DNA of 64,000 nt from Petasospora fabianii (taxonomy: Eukaryota > Ascomycota > Saccharomycetes > Phaffomycetales > Wickerhamomycetaceae), in the NCBI GenBank assembly GCA_022641835.1, contig CP048718.1, forward strand, positions 1 to 64,000, read 5' to 3'. Positions within the stretch are counted from its first letter, which is position 1. Each line of letters begins with the position of its first letter. The notes under the pieces are model-generated. The model searched no databases and was not told where the DNA came from. It worked only from the letters and a program-made list of their open reading frames with translations. The position numbers and the translations under genes are program-made. Positions 30,229-39,723 of the stretch are shown here, piece by piece.

Positions 30229-30676
30229 CTACCTCGTTGACAACTTATTAACTGGATCATCATTAAGATTAACACATCCACTGGCACATTCTCTAATTTG
30301 TTTAAGTAAAGTAGAACATTTTGTTTGATCTTTAATGTTTTTTTGTAAACATTGTTGATATTCTTGAAGTAATGGACCACATTCACCAATGATCTTTTGG
30401 AAAGCTGGTACACTGTAGATTGTTAGTATTGAAGACATATAAATGAAAAGAGAAGAAACATACTCAGTTCTAATACAATGTGCTAATTCTTGTTGGTAAG
30501 GTAGACATGACATTGGGTTTTCTCTATTGGCAGCGATGCATTGTTGGTATGAAACAAATTTTTGAGGACAATACTTTGCAATCTGTATGGTGTGTTAGTA
30601 TTAAGCTTAGTCTTAAGAGAGTAGTATGAAGAACACATACATCTTCCACAAGGATTTGATCGAGGATGTTGCTCAT
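30229..30676 (-). CDS. MIX14: Mitochondrial intermembrane-space twin CX9C protein Mix14, three exons
   Basis: Exons on the minus strand are 30641-30676, 30464-30582 and 30229-30412. The introns are 58 nt (GTATGT, TACTAAC, ACAG) and 51 nt (GTATGT, TACTAAC, ACAG). The 112-residue product begins MSNILDQILVEDIAKYCPQK, matching S. cerevisiae Mix14 (MSDILDEIVIEDVVANCPQE). It has four CX9C units: CPQKFVSYQQC, CLPYQQELAHC, CGPLLQEYQQC and CSTLLKQIREC. Such proteins enter the intermembrane space through Mia40 disulfide relay. The human relative is CHCHD5. The role is poorly known. Confidence 0.9.
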
Positions 30677-30912
30677 TATGTTCTCTTTTGTAAATAGTTA
30701 GTAGATAGTTAGCAAGTTGTTAAAGCCGGGTAGTAGATGAAGTTAAGATGAAAACATTGCTTGTCGAGTAATCGCGATATATGAGCATAAGCAATACATT
30801 GCTTATATAACTGATTATAAACTACACTGATAAAGTTATAGGATTTTCTTGTAATAGACTAATGTCTCTAAATAAACTCATAGTGCTAATGAACTAGCTT
30901 AGAACTTAAAAC

Positions 30913-31515
30913 TTAGAACTTCTGAGCAGTAAGGTAGAAAGACTCACCTTGGATAGTGGCAACCTTCAATTCCAATTCAGATGGTTGTCTAGAACCGTCA
31001 CCACCAGCAAAGGAACCAGCACCCCATGGAGAACCACCGTGAACCTCGGTCAAGTTAGCAAGTTCGGCAAAGTTGTTCTTGTAACCCAATGGAACGTAAA
31101 TGATACCATGGTGAGCCAAAACAGAAAGAGAGTTAAGAACGGTAACTTCTTGACCACCACCTGGAGTACCAGTAGAGACAAAGACACCAGCAATCTTACC
31201 TTGAAGGGCACCTTTAGCCCAAAGACCACCAGTAGCATCCCAGAAGGCCTTCCATTGAGCTGGGAAGTTACCATATCTAGTTGGGATACCAAACAAGAAG
31301 GCATCAAAGGATTCCAAAGTCTCTAAAGTGGCAATTGGGTAATCTGGTTTAGCTGGAGCGTACATCTTAGCAAGAACATCTTCAGACAAAGTCTCTGGAA
31401 CTTGGAAGATAGTAGCTTCACCACCAGCCTTCTCAACACCAGCCTTCTCAGCTTCGGCCAATGTGGCAACGTGGCCATACATAGAGTAAATGATAATAGC
31501 AACCTTAAGAGCCAT
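30913..31515 (-). CDS. PST2: Flavodoxin-like NAD(P)H quinone reductase (WrbA family), Pst2
   Basis: This 200-residue protein starts at the ATG at 31515 ([20 protein letters not shown]); an in-frame ATG at 31626 lies upstream in His-Thr repeats and is unlikely. WrbA/Pst2 features are the FMN phosphate loop (SMYGHV), [26 protein letters not shown] and [11 protein letters not shown]. The family makes two-electron reductions of quinones and protects lipids against peroxidation. The C-terminus lacks a CaaX box, unlike its neighbour. It is divergent from YCP4, a paralog, across 348 bp. Confidence 0.92.
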   Translation of the reverse strand: MALKVAIIIYSMYGHVATLAEAEKAGVEKAGGEATIFQVPETLSEDVLAKMYAPAKPDYPIATLETLESFDAFLFGIPTRYGNFPAQWKAFWDATGGLWAKGALQGKIAGVFVSTGTPGGGQEVTVLNSLSVLAHHGIIYVPLGYKNNFAELANLTEVHGGSPWGAGSFAGGDGSRQPSELELKVATIQGESFYLTAQKF

Positions 31516-31863
31516 TTTGTAGTTTGTGTGTATGTGTGTGTGTGTGTGTTTGTGTATGTCTAACTCTCTAAGTATCAAAGTATCCAAGTGTCTAGTACAA
31601 CAACTATTTATATATAAGAATGTCAATATAGTAATCGCGAATCATCATATGTAATGTTTACAAATGTTTACTAAGGCAACGTGCATTTTTCTTTAGTTAA
31701 GTAATTAGCCGCGCGCTTACGCTACGATGACAAACATAAGAACTGAGACAACAACTTATTCATCAATTTGCCACTTAAGTTAAGAGATCATTACAAAAGA
31801 GATCAATTGTTATCTGTTGTCATCCTTTCCTTCTATCAGTTTATTGGATAAAGGTCAAGCAAA
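31516..31863. promoter_or_regulatory. PST2-YCP4 bidirectional promoter with a Yap1-type site
   Basis: TTACTAA, a Yap1 response element, is at 31668-31674, 153 bp upstream of the PST2 start. A CA/TG tract lies near 31521-31556 within the PST2 leader. S. cerevisiae PST2 is induced by oxidative stress through Yap1; use of this site here is inferred. Confidence 0.45.
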
Positions 31864-32628
31864 ATGGTTAAAATCGCTATCATTCAATACTCAACTTATG
31901 GTCACGTCACCACTTTAGCTAAAGCTATTCAACAAGGTGTTGTTTCTCAGGGCGGTTCAGCTGATATCTTTCAAATTCCAGAGACTCTTACAGATGAAGT
32001 TCTTGCCTTGATTCATGCTCCTGCTAAACCAGCTGATATTCCAATTGCTACTTTAGAGACTCTTAAGGAGTATGATGCCTTCCTCTTTGGGTTCCCAACA
32101 AGATATGGTACTTTACCATCTCAATTCTCTTCATTTTGGGATTCTACCGGTGGTCTTTGGGCTTCTGGTGATCTTGCTGGTAAACCATATGGTTTATTTG
32201 TCTCTACTGGTACTCCAGGTGGTGGTCAAGAAGCTACAATTAGAAACTCTCTCTCTTCTTTCACTCATCATGGTATGATTTATATCCCATTGGGTTATGG
32301 TGCAGTTTTCCCACTTTTAACCAATTTGGAAGAACCACATGGTGGTTCTCCTTGGGGTTCTGGTGTCTTTGCAGGTGGCGATGGTTCAAGACAAGCTTCT
32401 GAATTAGAATTGAAAGTTGCTACAGAGCAAGGTTCTTATTTCTATAATAAGGTTAAGAAGTTTGGTACTTCTTCCACTGGTACTACCACTGGTACTACCA
32501 CTGGTACCGCTGCCGCCGCTACCAACAAGTCTTCCACTACTCCAAAGAAAGAGACTAGAAAGGCACAGTCTACAACTGCTGAGACTGAAAAGCAATCCAC
32601 TTCTTCAAAGTGTTGCATTCTCATGTAA
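31864..32628 (+). CDS. YCP4: Flavodoxin-like protein Ycp4 with C-terminal CaaX box
   Basis: This 254-residue WrbA-family protein has SGYGHV-type FMN loop (STYGHV), [27 protein letters not shown] and [11 protein letters not shown]. Past the flavodoxin fold a low-complexity tail of about 55 residues, starting with three TGTT units, ends in KCCILM. This is a CaaX-type prenylation site (CILM) preceded by another cysteine that could be palmitoylated. That end predicts membrane attachment, as known for S. cerevisiae Ycp4. It is paralogous to the divergent PST2. Confidence 0.92.
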   Translation: MVKIAIIQYSTYGHVTTLAKAIQQGVVSQGGSADIFQIPETLTDEVLALIHAPAKPADIPIATLETLKEYDAFLFGFPTRYGTLPSQFSSFWDSTGGLWASGDLAGKPYGLFVSTGTPGGGQEATIRNSLSSFTHHGMIYIPLGYGAVFPLLTNLEEPHGGSPWGSGVFAGGDGSRQASELELKVATEQGSYFYNKVKKFGTSSTGTTTGTTTGTAAAATNKSSTTPKKETRKAQSTTAETEKQSTSSKCCILM

Positions 32629-32796
32629 TATGATTACACAAGCTTGATGCCATAGAAGGTTGTGTTTTTTCTCTTACTAATTGTCTGTTTAATAATCTAC
32701 ATTTTTCTCACTAACTTCATATCAAATGCGTAAATTGGCAGGGCCCATAAGTTTTATGTACAGTCAGATCTTACCAATGTCTCTCTTTTTGAGCCC

Positions 32797-33369
32797 TCAC
32801 TTTCTAGAGATTGGAAGAGTTCTGGTACGACGATCAATGTAATCCTTCTTCTCTAAAGCTTCTTCATATTCACTTTGTTTCTTTCCTGGATATAAGATCT
32901 TTTTATCAATTGGATCCAATTCTTGTTCAATAACATCTCCTGAACCACCATTCTTCAAACGTAAATCCTCTTTCCAAACATTCTTAATCTGTGAAACACA
33001 ATGCATACATAAAGTGTTTGCCCTTTTGGTATGACCACATGATGGACAACGATTTAAATGATGCAAAATTGGTAATTGTTTCAAAGTTGATTTTAACTGT
33101 TTAGTTCTCTTTCTTTGATGTGAAACTTTCTTCTTTGGAACAGCTTTAAGTAATCCATTATCAATGAAAAACGATTCTTCAACTGATCTATTATCCAAAT
33201 AATCTTGTAAACGTTGTTGCAATTCAGGAGATAAAACTCGTGTAGATGGTGTAGAAGGTGTAGAAGTTGTAGATCCAAATGGGTTTGGTATACTAAGTCT
33301 TACTTTGATCTCTGGCAAACGTGGAAGTACAAGACCAGAGAGTCTTCCAAGATTAATGCTAAGGGACAT
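32797..33369 (-). CDS. MRPL32: Mitochondrial large ribosomal subunit protein bL32m
   Basis: This 190-residue protein is bL32m. An N-terminal presequence of roughly 70 residues (cleaved by the m-AAA protease in S. cerevisiae) leads to the conserved core KAVPKKKVSHQRKRTKQL. A zinc site follows with CPSC and CMHC (HLNRCPSCGHTKRANTLCMH). Length is close to S. cerevisiae Mrpl32 (183). It is divergent from CDC10. Confidence 0.93.
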   Translation of the reverse strand: MSLSINLGRLSGLVLPRLPEIKVRLSIPNPFGSTTSTPSTPSTRVLSPELQQRLQDYLDNRSVEESFFIDNGLLKAVPKKKVSHQRKRTKQLKSTLKQLPILHHLNRCPSCGHTKRANTLCMHCVSQIKNVWKEDLRLKNGGSGDVIEQELDPIDKKILYPGKKQSEYEEALEKKDYIDRRTRTLPISRK

Positions 33370-33819
33370 CCTGTGTATGTGTATAGTGATTTGAATAATG
33401 AGAGACAGTTGTAGTTGTCTAATCTCTTAATATAATGATCCCTTGAATAGAGAGAGAGACCTTTAACTAAAGAGTCCAAAAAAAAGTTGTTCGACGAAAA
33501 CACATCCAAACATCTTTTGATTATGTAATCATTTAAAATTAAAATTTTGTTTGTTAAAAATATCACGTGATATGAATGTCACGTTCTTACTCACGTGACT
33601 GGACTTAGGCGCGTATCTGTCATTTTCTACACGGGTTTTTTTTGGCTCCTTCCTTCGCGTCACAAAAACAAGAAAAACGGGACACGGACGCGTTTTGAAG
33701 TGGAATTTATTCCATTTATCCCAAGATCTGATACAACAGGGAGGACGTCTAGTGACTATTAAGGATATAGAAGGTTAAACCCCACTCACTCATCCATATA
33801 CATTTTGAACACATCCAAT
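33370..33819. promoter_or_regulatory. MRPL32-CDC10 bidirectional promoter with E-boxes and MCB
   Basis: The palindrome TATCACGTGATA is at 33561-33572 and a second CACGTG at 33592-33597 (Cbf1-type). ACGCGT (MCB) is at 33688-33693, 127 bp upstream of the CDC10 start. No gene is visible. Confidence 0.5.
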
Positions 33820-34857
33820 ATGTCCTTCGCACAGCCACACATTCTTGAGCCAAAGTCATACGTTGGTTTCGATACTATCACTACACAGATCGAACACCGT
33901 CTGTTGAAGAAAGGATTCCAATTTAACATCCTCGTTGCTGGTTACTCGGGTCTTGGGAAATCCACCTTGATCAACACTTTGTTCTCTAACCATCTCGTTG
34001 ATTCCCAGGGACGCAGATCAGCTAATGAACCAATTGGAAAGACCTCTGAGATCACAGTCTCTAGTCATCAACTAGTGGAGAATAACGTTCGTCTTAACGT
34101 TAACGTTATTGATACTCCAGGTTTTGGAGACCAAATCAACAATGATAAGTGTTGGGAACCAATTGTTAGATACATCAAAGAGCAATACTCGTTGTATTTG
34201 CGTAAGGAATTGACTGCAGTTCGTGAAAGACATATTCAAGATACGCGTGTTCATGCTGTTCTTTATTTCATTCAACCAAATAACATTGGTCTGCGTGCTC
34301 TTGATATCATTGCTTTGAAGAAACTTTCGGAAATTTCAAATGTTATCCCTGTTATTGCCAAGGCTGATACTTTAACACTTGATGAACGTGAAACTTTTAG
34401 AAAGACTTTACAAAAGGAATTTGAATTCCACGATTTGAACTTGTATCCATTTGATTCTGAAGATTTGCTTGATGAAGAGAGAGAATTGAATAACAGTATC
34501 AAATCTATCATCCCATTTGCAGTTATTGGTTCAGAGACAGATATTACCATTGATGGTCAAGTGTTTAAAGGTAGAAGAACTAGATGGGGTACTATTAACG
34601 TTGAAGATATTGAACAATCTGAATTTGTTTATTTGAGAGATTTCTTAACAAGAACTCATCTGCAAGATTTGATTGAAACTACGGCTTATGTTCATTATGA
34701 AAATTTCAGATCTAAACAATTGACTACATTGAAAGAGAATGCAAGCAGCAGTGCACGTGCTTCTGCTCACATCTCTGGTGTTCCAATGTCTGCTCAAAAT
34801 GGTGTTCCAGCTCCTGGTGCTGTTAATGGTTCCACAGCTTATAAACAACGTCCATGA
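33820..34857 (+). CDS. CDC10: Septin Cdc10
   Basis: This 345-residue septin starts at the ATG at 33820 (MSFAQPHILEPKSYVGFDTI). The GTPase domain shows the P-loop GYSGLGKST (residues 41-49), DTPGFGD (G3) and AKAD (G4). The septin-unique element follows (NVEDIEQSEFVYLRDFLTRTHLQDLIE). Like other Cdc10 proteins it has no C-terminal coiled coil. It would be the central subunit of the octameric rod at the bud neck, with Cdc3, Cdc12 and Cdc11. Confidence 0.96.
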   Translation: MSFAQPHILEPKSYVGFDTITTQIEHRLLKKGFQFNILVAGYSGLGKSTLINTLFSNHLVDSQGRRSANEPIGKTSEITVSSHQLVENNVRLNVNVIDTPGFGDQINNDKCWEPIVRYIKEQYSLYLRKELTAVRERHIQDTRVHAVLYFIQPNNIGLRALDIIALKKLSEISNVIPVIAKADTLTLDERETFRKTLQKEFEFHDLNLYPFDSEDLLDEERELNNSIKSIIPFAVIGSETDITIDGQVFKGRRTRWGTINVEDIEQSEFVYLRDFLTRTHLQDLIETTAYVHYENFRSKQLTTLKENASSSARASAHISGVPMSAQNGVPAPGAVNGSTAYKQRP

Positions 34858-35287
34858 TCATCCTTGATGCCTCTTCTACACACAATCTCTATCTCATATA
34901 ATAGAGGAACAATTGTTGAATATTGTACAGTGTATCAGCGGGATCGGATTACATGACACTTTTTCATCACTTATAACTAATCACCTATAACCAGTAGAAT
35001 TAGTAGAGTAGAACTATTCGCTTAATTAATCAAAATAACGGTATAAAATGCATAAGTGTGGGGGCGTAAACAGCCTAATCGGGTAAGTGTCCTAATTGGG
35101 TAACACTGTTTTGGTGTGTGTTGCCCCTAACTGTTTCTGGGGCACGCTAAATAAAAGTGGCTGCACTTATTTCCTATTTTATCGCTTATCAGGAGGGTTG
35201 AAGGGGCAGGTCTACTTTGATTTGAGCTATATCAGTTATAGACTTGGTTTATCAGAGGTAGAAGCAATCAGACAAAGCTACAGACAA
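34858..35287. promoter_or_regulatory. GLG1 promoter with stress-element words
   Basis: CCCCT at 35124-35128 and AGGGG at 35202-35206 match the Msn2/4 stress response element. The frame of GLG1 stays open upstream to about 35096 without an ATG, and that stretch has no family similarity. No other gene is visible. Confidence 0.4.
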
Positions 35288-36304
35288 ATGACTTCAGCTT
35301 TCATAACAGTTCTTACGAACACTAAGTACCTCCCTGGAGCACTGACTTTAGGTCATTCTCTAAGAGATTTTGAAACAAGACATAAGTTGGCTATTCTTGT
35401 TGCAGGTGTCTCTAAAGATGCCATCAAGTTGTTGAAAGATGTTTTTGATGACGTTATTGATGTCCAACCAATCTTGTCTACCTCGTTAGAACAACTTAAT
35501 GACCTTGGTAGAGTTGACCTTGTGGCTACTTATACCAAGATCTTGATTTGGAAACAAATCCAATATGATAAGATTATCTATCTGGATTCTGATGTCTTGC
35601 CATTGTCATCACTTGACTCGTTCTTTGATGTGGAGATTGATGAAGAGTACCCAATTGCTGCTTCACCAGATGCAGGATGGCCTGACATTTTCAATTCAGG
35701 TGTATTCATTACGATTCCTTCAAATGATACATTTAATGAATTGATGAAATTGATTCAAACAAGTGTTTCCCCATCATTTGATGGTGGTGACCAGGGTTTA
35801 CTCAATGAATTCTTCTTGGGTTCATGGAAAAGATTACCATTCACTTTCAATGTTACACCTACTGCTGGTTATCAATACGTTCCTGCCTTTTTGAGGTTTA
35901 AGAATGATATTAAGAACATTCATTTTATTGGACTTAATAAACCATGGTTAACTAGAGACTCTTCAATATTTGCCCATGGATCATTTGGTAAAGGTTATGA
36001 TATCATGACAGAGTTCCATCAAACTTGGTGGAGTGTTTTCAATAAGCATTACATTGGTGAAATTGCTGGTGAAATTTACCAATTATCAAATACCAAGTCA
36101 ATTGAAGATGTCTCTGATCAAGGTGAAGGTCATTTACTTGATATTCCACAATTGACTAATCAATGGGATGATAAGTTGACAATCTCCGATAAGGATGAGA
36201 ACGATGTTGATGAAACACAAGAGATTCCAGCTATCTTCCCATGGGAAGGTAAAAGATCTCAAGCTGAAAGGGTCTTTGATCAGAGTACTGATTTCCATGT
36301 GTAA
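35288..36304 (+). CDS. GLG1: Glycogenin glucosyltransferase
   Basis: This 338-residue GT8 enzyme primes glycogen by self-glucosylation. The start at 35288 gives MTSAFITVLTNTKYLPGALT, the conserved glycogenin beginning. The metal-binding DSD is at residues 100-102 (IIYLDSDVLPL), followed by DAGWPDIFNSGVF, DGGDQGLLNEFF and IHFIGLNKPW. The C-terminal end (FPWEGKRSQAERVFD) resembles the glycogen-synthase-binding tail of glycogenins. It is shorter than S. cerevisiae Glg1 (616). GLG2 is the alternative name; a single glycogenin may serve both roles. Confidence 0.92.
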   Translation: MTSAFITVLTNTKYLPGALTLGHSLRDFETRHKLAILVAGVSKDAIKLLKDVFDDVIDVQPILSTSLEQLNDLGRVDLVATYTKILIWKQIQYDKIIYLDSDVLPLSSLDSFFDVEIDEEYPIAASPDAGWPDIFNSGVFITIPSNDTFNELMKLIQTSVSPSFDGGDQGLLNEFFLGSWKRLPFTFNVTPTAGYQYVPAFLRFKNDIKNIHFIGLNKPWLTRDSSIFAHGSFGKGYDIMTEFHQTWWSVFNKHYIGEIAGEIYQLSNTKSIEDVSDQGEGHLLDIPQLTNQWDDKLTISDKDENDVDETQEIPAIFPWEGKRSQAERVFDQSTDFHV

Positions 36305-36371
36305 TACTTTACCTATTTTGTTTGCTTTTATCTACTTTACCTCATTTTTTAACTAAATATATATATGTTTG

Positions 36372-36932
36372 TCACTTGCTCAACTCTGCTAAAGTTTCTT
36401 CTGTAATACCAAACTCTGAAGGATCATCATGGAATAACTCACGAACAATTTCTCTGCATTGTGCATCACTGAAAAGTTTCCTTGTTAGTTTATAGAGTTC
36501 TCTTGATATGAATCTCCATTTCTCTAATTCTCCTTCATCAACTAAATTTTGTAAACTTTGAACATCTTCAGGACTCCATACCGTGGATGCAGCACCTTGT
36601 TGACCCATAAGTACTTGATACCTATTTCTTGCAGTTAAGAAACTACCAACACCTGTAATCTCTGCAATATCAACCCAAGATTTACCCTTTCTCTTTAAAT
36701 CGATAATCATTTCATCTTGTTCTTTGGAGAATTTAGATTTACGTTTGATTCTCTTTGCAGGTGTATCAGTTACAGCATCTATCTGAAGTGGTTGTTCGCG
36801 CAATGGTGGACAAGTTATTGTTGCTTTAAGTGTTGAAATGATCTTCTTAACATCTTCATCTGTTGGAGGAGCATCTTCATTCTGTTGTGTTTCTTGTGCT
36901 TGTGATTGTGGCTGTAGTTGGTTATAGTTCAT
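36372..36932 (-). CDS. Myb/SANT-like DNA-binding protein, unrecognised
   Basis: This 186-residue protein has a Gln-rich start, then a basic patch (KRIKRKSKF). A Myb-like helical unit follows at about residues 65-110 (SKEQDEMIIDLKRKGKSWVD, ITGVGSFLTARNRYQVL). A second helical unit comes at about 118-165 (WSPEDVQSLQNLVDEG, EKWRFISREL, LFSDAQCREIVREL), which may be a divergent second repeat. I cannot assign a named yeast ortholog. A nuclear role is inferred. It converges with GLG1. Confidence 0.7.
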   Translation of the reverse strand: MNYNQLQPQSQAQETQQNEDAPPTDEDVKKIISTLKATITCPPLREQPLQIDAVTDTPAKRIKRKSKFSKEQDEMIIDLKRKGKSWVDIAEITGVGSFLTARNRYQVLMGQQGAASTVWSPEDVQSLQNLVDEGELEKWRFISRELYKLTRKLFSDAQCREIVRELFHDDPSEFGITEETLAELSK

Positions 36933-37920
36933 GGTTTAGTAGTTTGGTAGGGGTATGGAGTAGGAGTAGTATGGGGTATAACGATAAGACTCAGAAGACT
37001 GAAGCTAGTGACTATGACAACTTCTTAACGAGATTCAATGAAGAGATGAACAGATAAGAACTTTAATGCTCTTTAAACATCACAAAGTGTTTGAGAAAGT
37101 ACTTTTACTTAGTTTCATTCTTCTTAGCAAACTCTCCGTTAAGTCACGAGGGGAGGTTACTCACCTTAATAAATTATTTTTAGCCGGGGCACGACCTTGT
37201 GGACCTAGTTGTTACTATACTATACTACTATACTATACTATACTATTTTCATACTATACTATTACTACTATACTATACTATACTACTATACTATACTATA
37301 CTACTATACTATACTATTTGTATTCGGTCTATCTGCTGGTCTGTGTTTTCTATACAGTTTTATGGACTTCTATAGCTCTTTTAGTTCTCAACTTGTTATA
37401 GTCTGACTATACACACTCAGTACCACAGTACCACAGTCAGCACCCGTCTAACACAGAGCAAAGAGATATCATATATATATACATATATATACATTGAGCT
37501 ATATATTTTGAGCTATATATCAAGTTAAACCCATTTCTTCATTAAAAATCACCAAAGATAGAAAGAAGATCCAGGTAACAGTTTGTAAAGTGCTAATGAT
37601 CATATTACTGATTACATAATCAAAGGGCTACCATATGTGTGTCCCCTTACCAAAGAAAATATAATTGGTTACGCAGCCCTGGTGTTACTCAATGGTGTCC
37701 GGATGTGATTTTGTGACGTTGAAAATTTTTTTACTATTGATTTTGGTAAGGACACACTTTTGTCGCTCTTTTTTTATTTTTCACTTTTTGTCGGTGGTTC
37801 ACTCTCCAACACCCAGCACACACACTTTCCCTTTTCTTTCCTTTCTCCATAGTACTGAGCAGGTTTTAACCCGTCGAAGAAGTCTACACAAAGTACATCT
37901 ATCTCAAAAAAATATCAAAA
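36933..37920. other. Intergenic region upstream of RPS12, rich in simple repeats
   Basis: This 988-bp gap contains the TACTATAC microsatellite (separate entry), a CAGTACCACAGTACCACAGT duplication near 37419-37440, and TATATA-rich DNA at 37467-37520. Open frames through it are made of the repeat and are not genes. Confidence 0.6.
37209..37318. repeat. TACTATAC/TACTA microsatellite
   Basis: About 110 bp is built from interspersed 5- and 3-bp units (ACTAT, ACT), as in ACTATACTATACTACTATAC. It is interrupted once by TTTTCAT near 37246. It encodes only Tyr/Thr/Leu/Ile-rich frames. Confidence 0.9.
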
Positions 37921-38349
37921 ATGTCTGACGTTGAACAAGTTGAGCAAGTTGAACAGGTTGCCGTTGAGGAGTCTGGTTCTATCACTATTGAGGATGCTGT
38001 TAAGGCTGTCCTCAGAACCTCTCTTATCCACGATGGTCTTGCTAGAGGTTTGAGAGAGTCTTCTAAGGCTCTTTCTAGAGGTGAGGCTCAGTTGTGTGTT
38101 CTTTGCGACTCTGTCACTGAGGCTTCTATTGTTACTCTTGTTGAGGCTCTCTGTAACGAGCCAGAGAACAAGGTTCCATTGATCAAGGTTGCTGACGCTA
38201 AGTTGCTTGGTGAGTGGGCCGGTCTTGGTAAGATTGACAGAGAGGGTAACGCTAGAAAGGTTGTTGGTGCCTCTGTTGTTGTTGTTAAGAACTGGGGTGC
38301 TGACTCTGAAGAGAGAAACATCTTGATTGAGAACTTTGCCAACAACTAA
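37921..38349 (+). CDS. RPS12: Cytosolic small ribosomal subunit protein eS12
   Basis: The 142-residue eS12 is one residue shorter than S. cerevisiae Rps12. An acidic N-terminus ([20 protein letters not shown]) precedes the L7Ae-like fold with [28 protein letters not shown] and [20 protein letters not shown]. Codon use is extremely biased, as expected for a ribosomal protein. The leader before the ATG is A-rich (AAAAAAATATCAAAA). Confidence 0.97.
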   Translation: MSDVEQVEQVEQVAVEESGSITIEDAVKAVLRTSLIHDGLARGLRESSKALSRGEAQLCVLCDSVTEASIVTLVEALCNEPENKVPLIKVADAKLLGEWAGLGKIDREGNARKVVGASVVVVKNWGADSEERNILIENFANN

Positions 38350-38436
38350 GTTTGTTCAACTGAACAAGAACATTTAATGTATTTTGTACAGTAATATTGA
38401 TTGTAGAGTCGTTATGTGTATTAAGATAGTTAAGTA

Positions 38437-39471
38437 TCATAAAAAGACTGGTACATCGATGTCAACATCGTTATTATCTTGGTCATTGTTATCGTAATCA
38501 TGATCTGCCTGTGGAGCAGCAGTAGCATCAGTTTTATCACTCTCTTCATTCTCTTCAATAAAGTATTGAATCTGCTCATCTCTATCAACCAATTGAAGCA
38601 TCTTAAAATCAAAAACAGTTCCTGTATAGTTTTTTGGTAAATCATTACCAAAGAGACAAAGAAGATTCAAACTCAAGATGTTATGATCTCTTTTAAACTT
38701 GCACTTATTAGATAATCTCATAGCTCTTAGTGCCATGTTGAAGATTGAAAACTTGTAACAACTAACATCGATCTTTGATTCATTAGATACATGAAGTTGC
38801 TCCATAATAGATCTATCATTAGGGAGATAAAGTGATGAATTACCCATTTCACCTTTTGAGATAATTGCAAGTCTCTTATGTCGTGATCTCTTAGTAGATG
38901 CATAGAGATATATGTCTTCTGTATTGATATCTTTCAAGTCTTTCAATGCATCATATAATACATCAGCTTTAATCATACCTTCCATTAAGATTTCATCTTG
39001 ATTCAATTCAAACCCCATGTTATTAGCTTCAAAATCAAGATTAACATAAGTTGAAAACTCACACCTTTCAGTGATTTTGGAATCTTCATAGATCAATACA
39101 AAGGGATATCCATCACCTTGATAAATCAACGAGCATTGGGTCCCCGTAGTTTGTGTTCTATTAACAAGACTAAGACTCTCCACAATAGGAATGATATCAA
39201 CAGTGAACCTAACTTCTGTCTTATCTTCATCTTCATCTTCACCCCCTTGTAAAGCCCCATTGAAGAAGTAATTTGTAAACAAACCTTTCTCTAATGTAAA
39301 CTCAACTCGACATATATGTGAATTCTCCGTAATGAAGCAAATACCATCATCTGTTATGTTAACCACAACGCGTGAATTGACTGCGGATATCGCACTAAGT
39401 ATACTCGCAACATGAGCAACTGAGTTCGTTGTTGCACTAAATTGACACTCTGAATCCTCAAGAATAGTCAT
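38437..39471 (-). CDS. RAD17: 9-1-1 checkpoint clamp subunit Rad17 (Rad1 family)
   Basis: This 344-residue PCNA-like subunit fits S. cerevisiae Rad17 (401; Rad1 of other eukaryotes), which forms the DNA-damage clamp with Mec3 and Ddc1. Matching blocks are FSATTNSVAHVASILSAI, the GICFITENSHICRVEFTL strand, IYQGDGYPFVLIYEDSKITE, CEFSTYVNLDFE, LYDALKDLKDI and SSLYLPNDRSIMEQL. The very end, DVPVFL, corresponds to DIPIFF in S. cerevisiae. The C-terminal linker before it is short and acidic. It converges with RPS12. Confidence 0.9.
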   Translation of the reverse strand: MTILEDSECQFSATTNSVAHVASILSAISAVNSRVVVNITDDGICFITENSHICRVEFTLEKGLFTNYFFNGALQGGEDEDEDKTEVRFTVDIIPIVESLSLVNRTQTTGTQCSLIYQGDGYPFVLIYEDSKITERCEFSTYVNLDFEANNMGFELNQDEILMEGMIKADVLYDALKDLKDINTEDIYLYASTKRSRHKRLAIISKGEMGNSSLYLPNDRSIMEQLHVSNESKIDVSCYKFSIFNMALRAMRLSNKCKFKRDHNILSLNLLCLFGNDLPKNYTGTVFDFKMLQLVDRDEQIQYFIEENEESDKTDATAAPQADHDYDNNDQDNNDVDIDVPVFL

Positions 39472-39647
39472 CTTGTCTTCATAAGGTGATTACCCTCACA
39501 GATCAATAGAAACAAGAGAATAAAGAGACATCAAAGAAACAACGCGCGATACAAATTAGAAGATCTGCCAAAATTATACGTGTCAATAATTGGTCTCCAC
39601 ATTATCATCCTCGGCTCATTTAGGAAGGTTGAAGCATATCTTCTTCT

Positions 39648-39684
39648 TCTATCTCTTCTATCTCTTCTATCTCTTCTATCTCTT
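39648..39684. repeat. TCTTCTATC nonamer tandem repeat
   Basis: Four to five copies of a 9-bp TCTTCTATC unit lie in the leader of PEX22, giving a pyrimidine-rich strand 40 bp before its ATG. The RAD17-PEX22 divergent gap (39472-39723) otherwise shows nothing notable. Confidence 0.85.
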
Positions 39685-39723
39685 TTACACTATACTAATC
39701 TCTGAGATCAGATACAGAGACAA

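Noticed and set aside
30677-30720. TACTAAC word in the MIX14 leader as a possible 5' UTR intron
   Set aside because: No plausible donor site lies upstream at a suitable distance.
33805-33819. Upstream in-frame extension of CDC10
   Set aside because: It starts at TTG; the ATG at 33820 gives the conserved septin start.
35096-35287. N-terminal extension of glycogenin
   Set aside because: No ATG and no similarity; the ATG at 35288 gives the family start.
37066-37401. Plus-strand frames through the TACTATAC repeat
   Set aside because: Coding appearance is an artefact of a stop-poor microsatellite.
39690-39723. TACTAAT...ACAG before PEX22 as a possible 5' UTR intron
   Set aside because: No clear GT donor of the types used in this window upstream.
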